Origin: Lachnospiraceae bacterium
GTDB taxonomy: Bacteria; Bacillota; Clostridia; Lachnospirales; Lachnospiraceae
NCBI GenBank assembly: GCA_015057665.1
Contig: SVDY01000008.1
Span: forward strand, 1-64,000
DNA: 64,000 nucleotides
Direction: 5' to 3'
Shown: one piece after another, positions 44,974 to 55,423 of the stretch
How positions within the stretch are numbered: the stretch's first letter is position 1
Layout of the letters: every line of letters starts with the position of its first letter
Position numbers and translations under genes: made by a program
The notes under the pieces: model-generated
The model's database searches: none
Told to the model about the DNA's origin: nothing
The model's input: the letters and a program-made list of their open reading frames with translations, nothing else

Positions 44974-46563
44974 ATGATTCGAATCTCACAGCTTAAACTG
45001 CCCTTTGATCATAAAGAGGAAGATTTAAGAAACGCAATTGAGAAAACATTAAAAGGACAGCAGATCCTTTCTTATAGAATTATAAAACAATCCATTGACA
45101 GCAGGGAAAAGTATTCTATGGGATATCAGTACTCTGTAGATGTGTCTATTAAGGGAAATGAAGGAAAGGCAGTGAAGTCTTTCCGCAACAAAAAGCTTTC
45201 TGTTGTGAAAGAAGAGCATTATGTTTTCCCTTGGAAGACAGATCAGGTACCGGATAAACCGCCTGTTATTGTGGGCACAGGACCTGCCGGATTATTCTGT
45301 GGCCTTTTGCTTGCAAGGGCAGGATTAAGACCTGTTTTAATCGAAAGGGGTCAATCCGTAGAGAAACGACAGGAAGACGTGGAATATTTCTGGAAGACAG
45401 GTATATTGAATCCTTCTTCCAACGTGCAGTTTGGAGAAGGCGGAGCCGGCACTTTTTCAGATGGAAAGTTAAATACATTAGTAAAAGATAAATATTTGAG
45501 AAATACAAAGGTACTGGAGGAATTTGTAGCTCATGGGGCACCGGAAGATATCCTCTGGTTATCCAAACCCCATATTGGAACAGATCTTCTCATTCATGTA
45601 GTAAAGGCAATCCGTGAGGAGATTATTGCTCTTGGCGGTCAGGTTCTTTTTGATACACAGATGACAGACCTTATCATCCGGGAAGGGAAACTGGAAGCCG
45701 TGCTGCTTCAGTCTGGACAGATTCTCCCGGCAGATCATCTTGTTGTTGCCATTGGTCACAGCGCCAGGGATACTTTCGCCATGCTTCATGAAAAGGGACT
45801 TACTATGGAGAGAAAATCATTTGCCGTAGGTGTCCGTATGGAGCATAGAAGAGAAGATATCAACGATTCTCAGTACAAAGTGGATTGGAGAACTTACGGA
45901 CTTCCGACGGCCTCTTACAAACTGACTCATCAGGCTTCAAATGGCAGAGGAATTTATTCCTTCTGTATGTGTCCCGGCGGTTTTGTAGTAAACGCCTCTT
46001 CCGAACCGGGAAGGCTTGCTATTAACGGAATGAGCAATCATGACCGTATGGCGGATAATTCCAATACAGCGCTGATTGTTACGGTAACGCCGGAGGATTA
46101 TGGTGGGGAAGGACCTCTTTCCGGTGTGGAATTCCAGAGAAAACTGGAGGAAGCAGCCTTTCATTTATGTGATGGCAAAATTCCCGTACAGAGATATGAG
46201 GATTTTAAAGAAAACAGACCTTCTGACCATTTTGGTATGATCAAACCTTCCATGAAAGGGGCATTTGATTTTGCCAATGTGAGAGAGTGCCTTCCTGATT
46301 ATGTTACAGAGAGTTTGTTAGAAGGCATTGAAGCGTTCGGAGATAAGATAAAAGGTTATAATCATCCGGACAGCCTATTAAGCGGAATTGAATCCAGAAC
46401 TTCTTCTCCTGTGAGAATTGTGAGAGATGAGCATCTGGAAAGCAATATAAAAGGCATTTTCCCTTGCGGAGAAGGAGCCGGATATGCAGGGGGAATTACC
46501 TCTGCTGCCATGGACGGCATTCGGATTGCAGAGGAGATTGCAAAACGACTGATTGGAGAATAG
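44974..46563 (+). CDS. FAD-dependent oxidoreductase (COG2509 type)
   Basis: A 529-residue flavoprotein with an N-terminal 90-residue alpha/beta domain (KLPFDHKEEDLRNAIEKTL) before the FAD motif PVIVGTGPAGLFCGLLLARAG, an NVQFGEGGAGTFSDGKLNT segment and a closing CGEGAGYAGGITSAAMDG. This is the COG2509 pattern; reaction unknown. The frame opens at 44932, but AGGAGAG sets the ATG at 44974. The stop is 4 bases before the proB start. Confidence 0.88.
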   Translation: MIRISQLKLPFDHKEEDLRNAIEKTLKGQQILSYRIIKQSIDSREKYSMGYQYSVDVSIKGNEGKAVKSFRNKKLSVVKEEHYVFPWKTDQVPDKPPVIVGTGPAGLFCGLLLARAGLRPVLIERGQSVEKRQEDVEYFWKTGILNPSSNVQFGEGGAGTFSDGKLNTLVKDKYLRNTKVLEEFVAHGAPEDILWLSKPHIGTDLLIHVVKAIREEIIALGGQVLFDTQMTDLIIREGKLEAVLLQSGQILPADHLVVAIGHSARDTFAMLHEKGLTMERKSFAVGVRMEHRREDINDSQYKVDWRTYGLPTASYKLTHQASNGRGIYSFCMCPGGFVVNASSEPGRLAINGMSNHDRMADNSNTALIVTVTPEDYGGEGPLSGVEFQRKLEEAAFHLCDGKIPVQRYEDFKENRPSDHFGMIKPSMKGAFDFANVRECLPDYVTESLLEGIEAFGDKIKGYNHPDSLLSGIESRTSSPVRIVRDEHLESNIKGIFPCGEGAGYAGGITSAAMDGIRIAEEIAKRLIGE

Positions 46564-46567
46564 CATT

Positions 46568-47479
46568 ATGAGCATGACAGATATGAAAAAGACAACAGAA
46601 GAACAGAACCTGGAGGAGCGCAATGCCCGTCTTCGCGGCAGTTTTAAAGACAAAAAGAGAATCGTAGTCAAAATCGGTTCCTCTTCCGTAATTCATCCGG
46701 AGACTGGCGGAATGGACTTTGTTAAATTGGAAAAGCTTGCCCGTTATCTCACGGATTTACATAACCAGGGGAAAGATGTAATCTTAGTTTCTTCCGGTGC
46801 GGTAGGAATGGGTATGCAGACTATGGGTATTTTAAAAAGACCTTATTCCATTGCCAAGAAGCAGGCCTGTGCGGCAATCGGACAGGGACAGCTGATCGGT
46901 GTATACGAAAGATTTTTTCGTGAATATAATCAGAATATTGCTCAGGTTCTTTTGAACAAAGATGTTATGATCAGCAATGAGAGACGAATCAATGCCAAGA
47001 ATACTTTTATTGAGCTTCTTGACATGGGTGTGATTCCTGTTGTAAATGAAAATGACACGGTCTCTACAGAAGGAATTGAATTTGGGGACAATGATACCTT
47101 AGCTGCTATTGTATGTGCCCTTGTAAAAGGTGATCTTCTGATCATTCTTACGGATATTGATGGTTTCTATACGGATGATCCAAAGAAAGATCCACAGGCG
47201 AAGATTATTCCTATGGTAGAAGCCATTGACGAGGGAATCGAAGGGATGGCAAAGGGCGTGACCTCCCGTTTTGGTACAGGAGGAATGGCTGCAAAGGTTG
47301 CAGCAGCAAATATCTGTAATGACTCAGGAGCTGATATGCTTATCGTATCAGGTGAGAAAGCAGAGATTATCCATAAAGTAATGGAGGGAGAAAATTACGG
47401 TACTGTTTTTAAAGCACACAAGCGTTCCGACTTTGATCTTATTGCATACTTGACAAACAAATCTTATATTGAAAAATAA
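46568..47479 (+). CDS. proB: Glutamate 5-kinase
   Basis: A 303-residue enzyme that phosphorylates glutamate, first step of proline synthesis. VVKIGSSSV, VSSGAVGMGM, NENDTVS and the ILTDIDGFYTDDPK segment are all present. It lacks the C-terminal PUA domain found in E. coli ProB, so it is the short form. An N-terminal extension of about 30 polar residues precedes the kinase core. TTGGAG upstream supports ATG 46568. ynzC and proA follow. Confidence 0.93.
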   Translation: MSMTDMKKTTEEQNLEERNARLRGSFKDKKRIVVKIGSSSVIHPETGGMDFVKLEKLARYLTDLHNQGKDVILVSSGAVGMGMQTMGILKRPYSIAKKQACAAIGQGQLIGVYERFFREYNQNIAQVLLNKDVMISNERRINAKNTFIELLDMGVIPVVNENDTVSTEGIEFGDNDTLAAIVCALVKGDLLIILTDIDGFYTDDPKKDPQAKIIPMVEAIDEGIEGMAKGVTSRFGTGGMAAKVAAANICNDSGADMLIVSGEKAEIIHKVMEGENYGTVFKAHKRSDFDLIAYLTNKSYIEK

Positions 47480-47525
47480 TTCATTCCGGTGAATGAGAGA
47501 AAGATGAACATAAAAGAGGTAAATT

Positions 47526-47744
47526 ATGAATCAGGAAAAAATTGATAGAATTAACGAATTATATCACAAATCAAAAGGAGAAGGCCTTACACCTGCTGAA
47601 AAGGAAGAACAGGCAAGCCTGCGAAAAGAATACATTGCAAATATCCGTGCCAACATGCGTGGTACATTAAATAACATCTCCATTCAGAATGAAGATGGAA
47701 CAATTACAGAATTATCAAAATTTGATAAAACAAAAAAGAACTAA
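47526..47744 (+). CDS. DUF896 / YnzC family protein
   Basis: A 72-residue protein: INELYHKSKGEGLTPAEKEEQ and LRKEYIANIRANMRG form the two-helix core of the DUF896 family, whose Bacillus member YnzC is small and helical. Function is unknown; family members have been linked with the SOS response. AAAGAGG precedes the ATG. Located between proB and proA. Confidence 0.88.
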   Translation: MNQEKIDRINELYHKSKGEGLTPAEKEEQASLRKEYIANIRANMRGTLNNISIQNEDGTITELSKFDKTKKN

Positions 47745-47812
47745 TAAAAATTCAAGAAAAAGACTAGTATGATCCGTGAATGGAACTACATCATGCAAAG
47801 GAGTGTGACACA

Positions 47813-49078
47813 ATGTTAGAACAACTGGGAAAAAACGCAAAGAAGGCTTCTGTACAGCTTGCGAAAGCCTCTGTATCAGAGAAGAATCATGCCTTAATGG
47901 AAGTGGCAAAAGCACTGGTTACATATCAGACTGATATTTTAAAAGCCAATGAGATTGACCTTGAAAATGGAAAGAATGCAGGAATGAAAGCCTCCCTACT
48001 TGACCGTCTTGCATTAAATGAGGCAAGAATTGAAGGTATGGCAGAGGGAATCCGTCAAGTGGCTGCACTGGAAGATCCTGTTGGAGAAGTCCTTTCCATG
48101 AAGAAAACATTAAACGGCATGCTTATAGGACAAAAGCGGGTTCCCCTTGGTGTAGTAGGGATTATTTATGAATCCCGTCCAAATGTAACTGCTGATGCTT
48201 TTTCCCTTTGCTTTAAAACAGGGAATGCCGTTATCTTAAGAGGCGGAAGCGATGCAATCCATTCTAATATTGCCATTACTAATGTAATCCGCAAGGCACT
48301 TTCTGATTGTGGAATGCCGGAGGATGCCATCGGACTTGTGACAGATACCAGACGTGAGACCGCTACAAAGATGATGAAACTGAATCAATATATTGATGTT
48401 CTTATCCCTCGAGGCGGTGCAGGCCTTATTAAGAATGTTGTGGAGAATGCAACCATTCCATCCATTGAGACGGGCACAGGAAACTGCCATGTCTATGTGG
48501 ATGCAGGTGCAGATGTGGATATGGCTGTAAAGATCATTTTAAATGCCAAGACACAGAGACTTGGAACCTGCAACACATGCGAATCTTTAGTCATTCATAA
48601 AGACATTGCAAAAGAAGTCATTCCTTCGATTGTAAATGCCCTTTTTGAAAAAGGAATTGAAATCCGCTGTGATGAAGACAGCGCGGCGATTATGATGGCT
48701 CATGATGAACAGACAGCTTCCAAACTTGTTCCGGCAACAGAAGAAGACTGGGGAACAGAATATCTGGATGCAATTATTTCTATGAAGATTGTAAAGGATA
48801 TTGAGGACGCCATTGCCCATATCAACCATTACAATACAGGTCATTCCGAAGCAATTGTAACAAATGACTATAGAAATTCCCAGAAATTCTTAGATGAAAT
48901 AGATGCTGCAGCAGTTTACGTAAATGCATCTACCAGATTTACAGATGGTTTTGAATTTGGGTTTGGAGCGGAGATTGGAATCAGTACTCAGAAACTTCAT
49001 GCCAGAGGACCTATGGGACTCCTTGCACTTACAACAACGAAATTTATCATTTATGGCAACGGCCATGTGAGAGGTTAA
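47813..49078 (+). CDS. proA: Gamma-glutamyl phosphate reductase
   Basis: A 421-residue NADPH-dependent reductase, second step of proline synthesis. The family segment [23 protein letters not shown], the catalytic Cys region [11 protein letters not shown] and the C-terminal GRGP-like HARGPMGL are visible. The frame starts at 47780, but AAAGGAG sets the ATG at 47813. It follows proB with only ynzC between. Confidence 0.94.
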   Translation: MLEQLGKNAKKASVQLAKASVSEKNHALMEVAKALVTYQTDILKANEIDLENGKNAGMKASLLDRLALNEARIEGMAEGIRQVAALEDPVGEVLSMKKTLNGMLIGQKRVPLGVVGIIYESRPNVTADAFSLCFKTGNAVILRGGSDAIHSNIAITNVIRKALSDCGMPEDAIGLVTDTRRETATKMMKLNQYIDVLIPRGGAGLIKNVVENATIPSIETGTGNCHVYVDAGADVDMAVKIILNAKTQRLGTCNTCESLVIHKDIAKEVIPSIVNALFEKGIEIRCDEDSAAIMMAHDEQTASKLVPATEEDWGTEYLDAIISMKIVKDIEDAIAHINHYNTGHSEAIVTNDYRNSQKFLDEIDAAAVYVNASTRFTDGFEFGFGAEIGISTQKLHARGPMGLLALTTTKFIIYGNGHVRG

Positions 49079-49088
49079 AAGACTTTCT

Positions 49089-49718
49089 ATGGAGAATCGT
49101 ATTAAGGAAGTAAAAAAAATAACAAATAATCCCTTTCTCAATTACTATGAGATGACGGTAGTCAATAAAAACGGGAAAGAACATCCCTATTATATGGCAA
49201 CCCGTATGAAAGATGATAGATTAAAATGTCTGACAGGACAGAATCCGGCAGACGGTGTATTGATCTGCGGTATTCATCAGGGAGATGACGGTGTAGACAG
49301 GATTGTTTTGGTAAGACAGCTCCGATATCCGGTAAACGCATATGTTTATGAATTACCTGCAGGGCTTGTGGACGAGGGAGAGACACCGGCTATGGCTGCA
49401 GTCCGGGAATATCTGGAAGAGACAGGACTTCATTTTATACCGTTAAACCTTGATCCTGCACTTATGAATCCCTATTATTCTTCTGTAGGAATGACAGATG
49501 AATCTGTGGCAACTGCCTATGGATATGCATCAGGAAGGATTGCCTCTGATGGTCTGGAAGAGAATGAGGATTTGACTGTTGTTCTTGCGGATCGCAAGGA
49601 AGCAGTAAGAATTTTAAAAGAAGAACAGGTTTGTTCTAAGTGTGCTTATCTGCTCCTTCATTTTATTAACAGTGAAAATGGATGTCCTTTCCGCTTTTTA
49701 GAACCATTTTTACTGTAA
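49089..49718 (+). CDS. NUDIX hydrolase (ADP-ribose pyrophosphatase-like)
   Basis: A 209-residue NUDIX hydrolase. The Nudix box is GLVDEGETPAMAAVREYLEETGL, preceded by VLVRQLRYPVNAYVYELPAG as in ADP-ribose pyrophosphatases. Compared with NudF it has a longer C-terminal helix with two Cys. The ribosome site (GAGAGG inside the proA tail) is 13 bases from the ATG, so expression depends on proA translation. Confidence 0.85.
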   Translation: MENRIKEVKKITNNPFLNYYEMTVVNKNGKEHPYYMATRMKDDRLKCLTGQNPADGVLICGIHQGDDGVDRIVLVRQLRYPVNAYVYELPAGLVDEGETPAMAAVREYLEETGLHFIPLNLDPALMNPYYSSVGMTDESVATAYGYASGRIASDGLEENEDLTVVLADRKEAVRILKEEQVCSKCAYLLLHFINSENGCPFRFLEPFLL

Positions 49719-49746
49719 AAAAGTTGAAATTTTCGATAATTTATAC

Positions 49747-49775
49747 TTGTAATGTGTGTTGATTGGTGTTATACT
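49747..49775 (+). promoter_or_regulatory. Promoter of the rimP-nusA-infB operon
   Basis: TTGTAA (49747-49752), 17-base spacer, TATACT (49770-49775). Transcription starts near 49782, giving a leader of about 105 bases that contains the hairpin at 49812-49835. Confidence 0.7.
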
Positions 49776-49811
49776 AATCAAGATGATTAATACAATACTT
49801 AGAATTTTTAC

Positions 49812-49843
49812 TAGAGTGGACTTCGGTCCACTCTATTGTTTTG
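49812..49843 (+). terminator. Leader hairpin / attenuator before rimP
   Basis: A perfect 10-bp stem TAGAGTGGAC / GTCCACTCTA with a TTCG tetraloop, followed by TTGTTTTG. It lies inside the leader after the promoter, so it would act as an attenuator on the operon. Confidence 0.65.
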
Positions 49844-49887
49844 TCAAAAGAAAAGACATAATTTGAAACAAAAAAGGCGGTGAAAAT

Positions 49888-50349
49888 ATGAAGAGATCAG
49901 ATATTGCAGTTTATGTAGAAGAACTTGTGATGCCGATTATTGAAGAAGGAAACTTTGAACTGGTTGATGTAGAATATGTCAAAGAAGGCGCTAACTGGTA
50001 TTTAAGAGTTTATGCGGATAAAGAAGGCGGAATCAACATTGATGACTGTGTAACAATCAGTCGTGCTCTTGAAGCAAAGCTTGACGAGAAAGATGTAATT
50101 GAAGATGCTTATATCCTTGAGGTTAGTTCTCCTGGACTTGGCCGTCAGTTAAAAAAAGACAGAGATTATAAGAGAAGTCTCGGAGAAGAGATTGAATTCA
50201 AACTCTATAAGGCAAGAAACAAACAAAAAGAATTCGAAGGCATTTTAAAAGACTTCGATGAACATACATTTACAATCACATTGGATGGTGAAGATGTGGT
50301 ATTTGACAGAAAAGATGTTGCTATGATGCGTCTGGCAGTACATTTTTAA
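49888..50349 (+). CDS. rimP: Ribosome maturation factor RimP
   Basis: A 153-residue factor for 30S assembly, with the two-domain layout of the family: NFELVDVEYVKEGANWYLRVY and DDCVTISRALEAKLDE, then YILEVSSPGLGR and an Sm-like C-terminal domain. GGCGGTG precedes the ATG. First gene of the operon with nusA and infB. Confidence 0.94.
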   Translation: MKRSDIAVYVEELVMPIIEEGNFELVDVEYVKEGANWYLRVYADKEGGINIDDCVTISRALEAKLDEKDVIEDAYILEVSSPGLGRQLKKDRDYKRSLGEEIEFKLYKARNKQKEFEGILKDFDEHTFTITLDGEDVVFDRKDVAMMRLAVHF

Positions 50350-50413
50350 ACAAAGAGATAACTCTGTCATTAAAAAAACAGGGTTTCATGAATCAGATTA
50401 GGAGGATAGAACA

Positions 50414-51517
50414 ATGAGTGAACTTATCGATGCATTAAATCAGTTAGAAGAAGAAAAAAATATTGATAAAGAAGTCATTATGGAAGCAATTGAAGCATCT
50501 TTAGTAGGTGCATGCAAACGTGACTTTGGTAAAGCTGACAATGTAACAGTAAACATGGACAGAACAACAGGTGCAATCAGCGTACTTGCTGCAAAAGAAG
50601 TTGTAGAAGAAGTATTAGATCCTGCTCTTGAGATCAGCCTTGCTGACGCAAAGATGCGTGACATCCACTACGAAATCGGTGATATCGTAAACGTAGAGAT
50701 CACACCTAAGAATTTTGGACGTATTGCAGCTCAGCATGCTAGAAGTGTCATCGTACAAAAAATCAAAGAAGAAGAAAGAAAAGTTCTCTTTGAACATTTC
50801 CATGCAAAAGAAAAAGATATAGTAACAGGTATCGTTCAGCGTTATATTGATGACAACATCTGTGTAAGCCTGGATGACAAAACAGATGCATTACTTACAA
50901 GAAATGAACAGGTTCCTGGGGAAGTATTCCGTCCAACAGAAAGAATTAAACTCTATATTGTAGAAGTAAAGGATGCAAATCCTGGACCACGTATTTTCAT
51001 TTCCAGATCTCATCCTGAACTTGTAAAACGTCTTTTCGAAAAAGAAGTATACGAAGTACAGGAAGGTATTGTAGAAATCAAGAGTATTGCCCGTGAAGCA
51101 GGCTCCAGAACAAAGATTGCTGTATGGTCCAACAATCCTGACGTAGATCCTGTTGGTGCGTGTGTAGGTTTAAACGGTGCACGTGTAAATGCAATTGTAA
51201 ATGATTTAAGAGGTGAAAAGATCGACATTATTACATGGAATGAAGATCCTGAAATCTTGATCGAGAATGCATTAAGCCCATCCAAAGTAATTTCCGTATC
51301 CGTAAATGAAGAAGAAAAAAGCGCTCGTGTTATTGTTCCTGATTACCAGCTTTCTCTTGCAATCGGTAAAGAAGGCCAGAATGCACGTCTTGCTGCTAGA
51401 CTGACAGGATATAAGATTGATATCAAGAGTGAAACTCAGGCAAGAGAAGCAGCTATGAGAGAGATGGAGTACGAAAAAGAATATTTTGATGATTACGAAG
51501 ATGAGGATATGGAATAA
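50414..51517 (+). CDS. nusA: Transcription termination/antitermination factor NusA
   Basis: A 367-residue RNA polymerase-binding factor: N-terminal RNAP domain (1-125), S1 domain (about 133-200, [10 protein letters not shown]), KH1 and KH2 (about 200-345; [11 protein letters not shown] and [18 protein letters not shown]), and an acidic tail. It lacks the C-terminal repeats of proteobacterial NusA, as usual in Firmicutes. AGGAGG precedes the ATG; its stop overlaps the ylxR start. Confidence 0.95.
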   Translation: MSELIDALNQLEEEKNIDKEVIMEAIEASLVGACKRDFGKADNVTVNMDRTTGAISVLAAKEVVEEVLDPALEISLADAKMRDIHYEIGDIVNVEITPKNFGRIAAQHARSVIVQKIKEEERKVLFEHFHAKEKDIVTGIVQRYIDDNICVSLDDKTDALLTRNEQVPGEVFRPTERIKLYIVEVKDANPGPRIFISRSHPELVKRLFEKEVYEVQEGIVEIKSIAREAGSRTKIAVWSNNPDVDPVGACVGLNGARVNAIVNDLRGEKIDIITWNEDPEILIENALSPSKVISVSVNEEEKSARVIVPDYQLSLAIGKEGQNARLAARLTGYKIDIKSETQAREAAMREMEYEKEYFDDYEDEDME

Positions 51518-51789
51518 TGAAAAAAGTCCCAGTCAGACAGTGTGTCGGATGCAGGGAAATGATTCCTAAGAAAGAACTTCTTCGTGTCATCCGTACACCG
51601 GAAGAGGAAGTCGTTTTAGATTCTACCGGAAAACAGAACGGCCGCGGTGCATATCTTTGCAGATCCGCTGAGTGCTTTGCCAAGGCGCGCAAGTCAAAAG
51701 GGCTGGAGCGTTCTTTGAAGGTTGCCATTCCGGATGAAGTATACGATAAACTGGAAAAGGAGATGAATCACCTTGAAGCCAGATCATAA
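51517..51789 (+). CDS. ylxR: YlxR / RNase P modulator family protein (DUF448)
   Basis: A 90-residue RNA-binding protein with VPVRQCVGCREMIPKKELLRVI, GRGAYLCRSAECFAKARKSKGLERSLK: the full YlxR pattern. Members bind RNA; the Bacillus homologue was reported to modulate RNase P. The start overlaps the nusA stop by one base; the 3' end overlaps the next gene by 17 bases. Confidence 0.92.
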   Translation: MKKVPVRQCVGCREMIPKKELLRVIRTPEEEVVLDSTGKQNGRGAYLCRSAECFAKARKSKGLERSLKVAIPDEVYDKLEKEMNHLEARS

Positions 51790-52099
51790 GATATATTCCA
51801 TGCTTGGTCTTGCCACAAAAGCCGGTAAGATCGTCAGTGGAGAATTTATGACAGAAAAAGCAGTAAAATCTGGAACTGCTTATCTTGTCATTGTATCGGA
51901 AGAAGCTTCCGATAATACAAAAAAGATGTTTACGAACATGTGTCGTTTTTATAAGGTTCCCCTTCATATTTTCGGAACCAAAGAAGATCTTGGTGCTTCC
52001 ATGGGTAAAGAATTCCGCGCTTCTGCGGCACTTATCGACCCGGGATTTGCCAAGGCCATTCAGAAGAAACTAGTTAATATCAGCAATATGGAGGTATAA
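51773..52099 (+). CDS. ylxQ: L7Ae/L30e-family ribosomal-type protein YlxQ
   Basis: A 108-residue member of the L7Ae/L30e/S12e family that binds kink-turn RNA. IYSMLGLATKAGKIVSGEFMTEKAVKSG and LVIVSEEASDNTKK are typical. The start is a TTG at 51773, preceded by AAAGGAG inside ylxR. Sits between ylxR and infB as in Bacillus. Confidence 0.9.
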   Translation: MKPDHKIYSMLGLATKAGKIVSGEFMTEKAVKSGTAYLVIVSEEASDNTKKMFTNMCRFYKVPLHIFGTKEDLGASMGKEFRASAALIDPGFAKAIQKKLVNISNMEV

Positions 52100-52102
52100 T
52101 GG

Positions 52103-54991
52103 ATGGGTAAAAAAAGAGTTCATGAAATTGCCAAAGAATTAAATAGAGACAGCAAAGATATCATTGCAACATTAAAACAGCATGGAGTTGAAGTAAAAAG
52201 CCATATGAGCACAATCTCCGATGAGGATGAAGCTGTGATCAGAAAAGCATTTGCTCCAAAAGCAGAAAAGAAACCGGAAGCTCCTGCTGTAAAGAAGGAA
52301 GCACCTGTTAAGAAAGATGCTTCTGCTAATCCGGAAGGAAAGCGTGAAGGCGGCAGCCGTTTCGAAAACCGTGACAATAGAAACGGTGGAAACAAAGAAG
52401 GCGGCAACCGTTATGAGAACCGCGACGGTGGAAGACGTGACGGCGCTAATCGTTTCGAAAACCGTGACAATAGAAACGGTGGAAGCAGAGAAGGCGGCAA
52501 TCGTTATGAAAACCGTGACGGACAGAAACGTGACGGCGGTAACCGTTTCGAAAACCGTGACAACAGAAACGGCGGAAACAGAGAAAGCGGCAATCGTTAT
52601 GAGAACCGTGATGGACAGAAACGTGACGGCGGCAACGGCTCCTACAACCGTGACAACAGAAACGGCGGAAACAGAGACGGCGGCAACCGTTATGAGAACC
52701 GCGACGGTGGAAGACGTGACGGCGGCAACGGCTCCTACAACCGTGACAACAGAAACGGTGGAAACAGAGACGGCGGCAACCGTTATGAGAACCGTGACGG
52801 TGGAAGACGTGACGGCGGCAATGGTTCCTACAACCGTGATAACAGAAACGGTGGAAACAGAGACGGACAGAACCGTTTCGAAAACCGCGATAACAGAAAC
52901 CGTGATAACAAAGGCTCTGCTGAAGGCCAGACACGTTTTGAAAACAAAGACCGTTATTCTGCTCCAAAGGTAGAAAAACCGGAACGTTTTGAAAAACAGA
53001 GCAAACAGGAACGTACTGAAAAATTCGAAAGAAAACAGCAGGACAGCAACAATAGAAGAAGAGACGATTTTGATACTATGGATGGTAGAGGCAAAGGATC
53101 TAACAAAAATAAAAACCAGAATCAGTCAGAGAATTTTGGTGGTAAAAACAAGAAAAACAACCAGAATAATAAGAACCAGAAGAATAAGAAACCTGTGGAA
53201 GCAGCTCCTGCTCCAAAGGCAGAACCAGTGGAAGATACAATCAAGACAATTCAGCTTCCAGCTACTCTTTCTTTAAAAGAATTAGCAGATGCTATGAAGA
53301 TTGCTCCAGCTATGATTATTAAGAAATTATTCTTAGCAGGCAAGATCTATACATTAAACTCTGAACTTACATTTGATGAAGCTTCCGAAATTGCTTTAGA
53401 ATACAACTTCATCTGTGAAGAAGAAGTACAGATTGACATTTTAGAAGAACTTATGAAGGATATTGAAGATCCGGAAGACAGCTTAGAAGAAAGATATCCG
53501 GTAGTCTGCGTAATGGGTCACGTTGACCATGGTAAAACATCCTTACTTGATGCGATCCGTAAAACACGTGTAACAGCAGGCGAAGCTGGCGGTATTACAC
53601 AGCATATTGGTGCTTATATGGTAAATGTTGACGGACAGAAGATCACATTCCTTGACACACCAGGTCATGAAGCTTTCACATCCATGCGTATGCGTGGCGC
53701 TCAGGCAACAGATATTGCTATCTTAGTAGTAGCTGCAGATGACGGTGTAATGCCACAGACAGTAGAAGCAATCAACCATGCAAAAGCTGCCGGTGTTGAA
53801 GTGATTGTAGCCATCAACAAAATCGATAAAGAAAGTGCCAACCCAGACCGTGTAAAACAGGAATTAACAGAATACGGTCTTATCGCAGAAGACTGGGGCG
53901 GAAGCACAGTATGTGTTCCTGTATCGGCTCATACAAAAGAAGGTATTGATACTCTTCTTGAGATGGTTATCCTTACAGCAGAAATGATGGAATTAAAAGC
54001 CAACCCTAACAGAAAAGCCCGTGGTATCGTTATCGAAGCCCAGCTTGACAAAGGCCGTGGTCCTGTTGCAACTGTACTTGTACAGAAAGGTACCTTAAAA
54101 GTCGGTGATTCTATCGTAGCAGGTAATGCATATGGTAAAGTTCGTGCCATGGTAGATGACAAGGGAAGAAATGTAAAAGTAGCCGGTCCATCTACTCCTG
54201 TTGAGATTCTTGGTCTTAACGAAGTACCATTTGCAGGTGAGATTGCAATCTCCACAGCAACAGATAAAGAAGCTCGTATGATCGCTGAAACATTCAACGC
54301 TCAGGGCCGTGAAAAAATGCTTGCTGATACAAAACAGAAAATGTCTCTGGATGATCTCTTTGATCAGATTCAGGCAGGTAATGTAAAAGAATTAAACATC
54401 ATTGTAAAAGCGGACGTAATGGGATCTGTAGAAGCTGTAAAACAGTCTCTTGTAAAACTTTCCAACGAAGAAGTTGCAGTTAAGATCATCCACGGCGGCG
54501 TAGGTGCCATCAACGAATCTGACGTTATCCTGGCATCTGCATCCAACGCAATTATCATTGGCTTTAACGTTAGACCGGATAATACAGCAAAGTCTACTGC
54601 AGAGACAGAAAAAGTAGACATCAGACTTTACCGTGTTATCTACAATGCCATCGAAGATATTCAGGCAGCCATGAAAGGTATGCTGGATCCTGTATTTGAA
54701 GAAAAAATTCAGGGTCATGCTGATGTTCGTCAGACATATCGTGCATCCGGTGTAGGTACAATTGCCGGTTCTTATGTAACAGACGGTATGATTACAAGAA
54801 GCTCCCAGGTTCGTATCGTTCGTGACGGTATCGTAGTATACGAAGGACATCTTGCATCTTTAAAACGTTTCAAAGATGACGTAAAAGAAGTAAAAACAGG
54901 TTTCGAATGTGGTATCGTATTCGAAAAATTCAACGATGTCAAAGAAGGCGACCAGATCGAAGCTTTCATTATGCAGGAAATCCCTCGTTAA
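52103..54991 (+). CDS. infB: Translation initiation factor IF-2 with long Asn/Arg/Gly repeat region
   Basis: A 962-residue IF-2. The N-terminal helical domain ([23 protein letters not shown]) is followed by a long disordered region (about 52-370) made of [15 protein letters not shown] repeats, rich in Asn, Arg, Gly and Asp, then a Lys/Asn-rich stretch. A second IF2-N domain (about 385-440) precedes the GTPase with GHVDHGKT near 470, [12 protein letters not shown]. The C-terminal domains that bind fMet-tRNA end the protein. The repeat region is about 300 residues, encoded by 93-base units. GGAGG sits before the ATG. Confidence 0.95.
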   Translation: MGKKRVHEIAKELNRDSKDIIATLKQHGVEVKSHMSTISDEDEAVIRKAFAPKAEKKPEAPAVKKEAPVKKDASANPEGKREGGSRFENRDNRNGGNKEGGNRYENRDGGRRDGANRFENRDNRNGGSREGGNRYENRDGQKRDGGNRFENRDNRNGGNRESGNRYENRDGQKRDGGNGSYNRDNRNGGNRDGGNRYENRDGGRRDGGNGSYNRDNRNGGNRDGGNRYENRDGGRRDGGNGSYNRDNRNGGNRDGQNRFENRDNRNRDNKGSAEGQTRFENKDRYSAPKVEKPERFEKQSKQERTEKFERKQQDSNNRRRDDFDTMDGRGKGSNKNKNQNQSENFGGKNKKNNQNNKNQKNKKPVEAAPAPKAEPVEDTIKTIQLPATLSLKELADAMKIAPAMIIKKLFLAGKIYTLNSELTFDEASEIALEYNFICEEEVQIDILEELMKDIEDPEDSLEERYPVVCVMGHVDHGKTSLLDAIRKTRVTAGEAGGITQHIGAYMVNVDGQKITFLDTPGHEAFTSMRMRGAQATDIAILVVAADDGVMPQTVEAINHAKAAGVEVIVAINKIDKESANPDRVKQELTEYGLIAEDWGGSTVCVPVSAHTKEGIDTLLEMVILTAEMMELKANPNRKARGIVIEAQLDKGRGPVATVLVQKGTLKVGDSIVAGNAYGKVRAMVDDKGRNVKVAGPSTPVEILGLNEVPFAGEIAISTATDKEARMIAETFNAQGREKMLADTKQKMSLDDLFDQIQAGNVKELNIIVKADVMGSVEAVKQSLVKLSNEEVAVKIIHGGVGAINESDVILASASNAIIIGFNVRPDNTAKSTAETEKVDIRLYRVIYNAIEDIQAAMKGMLDPVFEEKIQGHADVRQTYRASGVGTIAGSYVTDGMITRSSQVRIVRDGIVVYEGHLASLKRFKDDVKEVKTGFECGIVFEKFNDVKEGDQIEAFIMQEIPR
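52406..52870 (+). repeat. 93-bp coding minisatellite in infB (5 copies)
   Basis: Five tandem units of 93 bases encode 31 residues each, starting NRYENRDG and ending GGNRDGG or a variant. Copies four and five are nearly identical in DNA; the first three are more diverged. A partial unit precedes (about 52350) and another follows from 52871. Confidence 0.9.
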
Positions 54992-55050
54992 TTATAAGCA
55001 GATGTTATATCTGCTGCCACCAGTAGATGGCAGAAATGAAAGGAATTTAT

Positions 55051-55419
55051 ATGCGTAAACACAGTATTAAAAATACAAGAATCAATATGGAAGTTCAAAA
55101 AGAACTCGCCCGTATCATCAGGGAAGAAATCAAAGACCCTCGTATTCATCCGGTTACTTCTGTAGTAGCCTGTGAAGTGGCCCCTGATTTAAAAACATGT
55201 AAGGCCTACATCAGTGTTCTCGGCACAGAAGAACAGGCAGAGAACACAAGAAAAGGCCTTGTCAATGCTTCCGGATATATCAGAAGAGAACTTGCAAGAA
55301 GTGTAAACTTACGCAACACTCCTGAGATTACATTCATCATGGATCAGTCCATTGAATATGGTGTAAACATGTCCAAAAAGATTAATGAACTCGTTTATTC
55401 TGAGGATGAGGAAGCATAA
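55051..55419 (+). CDS. rbfA: Ribosome-binding factor A
   Basis: A 122-residue KH-fold cold-shock and 30S maturation factor: IKNTRINMEVQKELARIIREEIKDPRI and the ARSVNLRNTPEITFIMDQSIEYG tail are diagnostic. The frame opens at 55027, but AAAGGA lies just before ATG 55051. It comes 59 bases after infB. Confidence 0.94.
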   Translation: MRKHSIKNTRINMEVQKELARIIREEIKDPRIHPVTSVVACEVAPDLKTCKAYISVLGTEEQAENTRKGLVNASGYIRRELARSVNLRNTPEITFIMDQSIEYGVNMSKKINELVYSEDEEA

Positions 55420-55423
55420 TATT

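Noticed and set aside
52406..52870. CRISPR array
   Set aside because: Repeat units are contiguous and encode protein in frame; there are no spacers and no cas genes.
52446..52967. Cys/His-rich repetitive frame on the minus strand of infB
   Set aside because: It is the complement of the NRYENRDG repeat; zinc-finger-like spacing is a side effect of the repeat.
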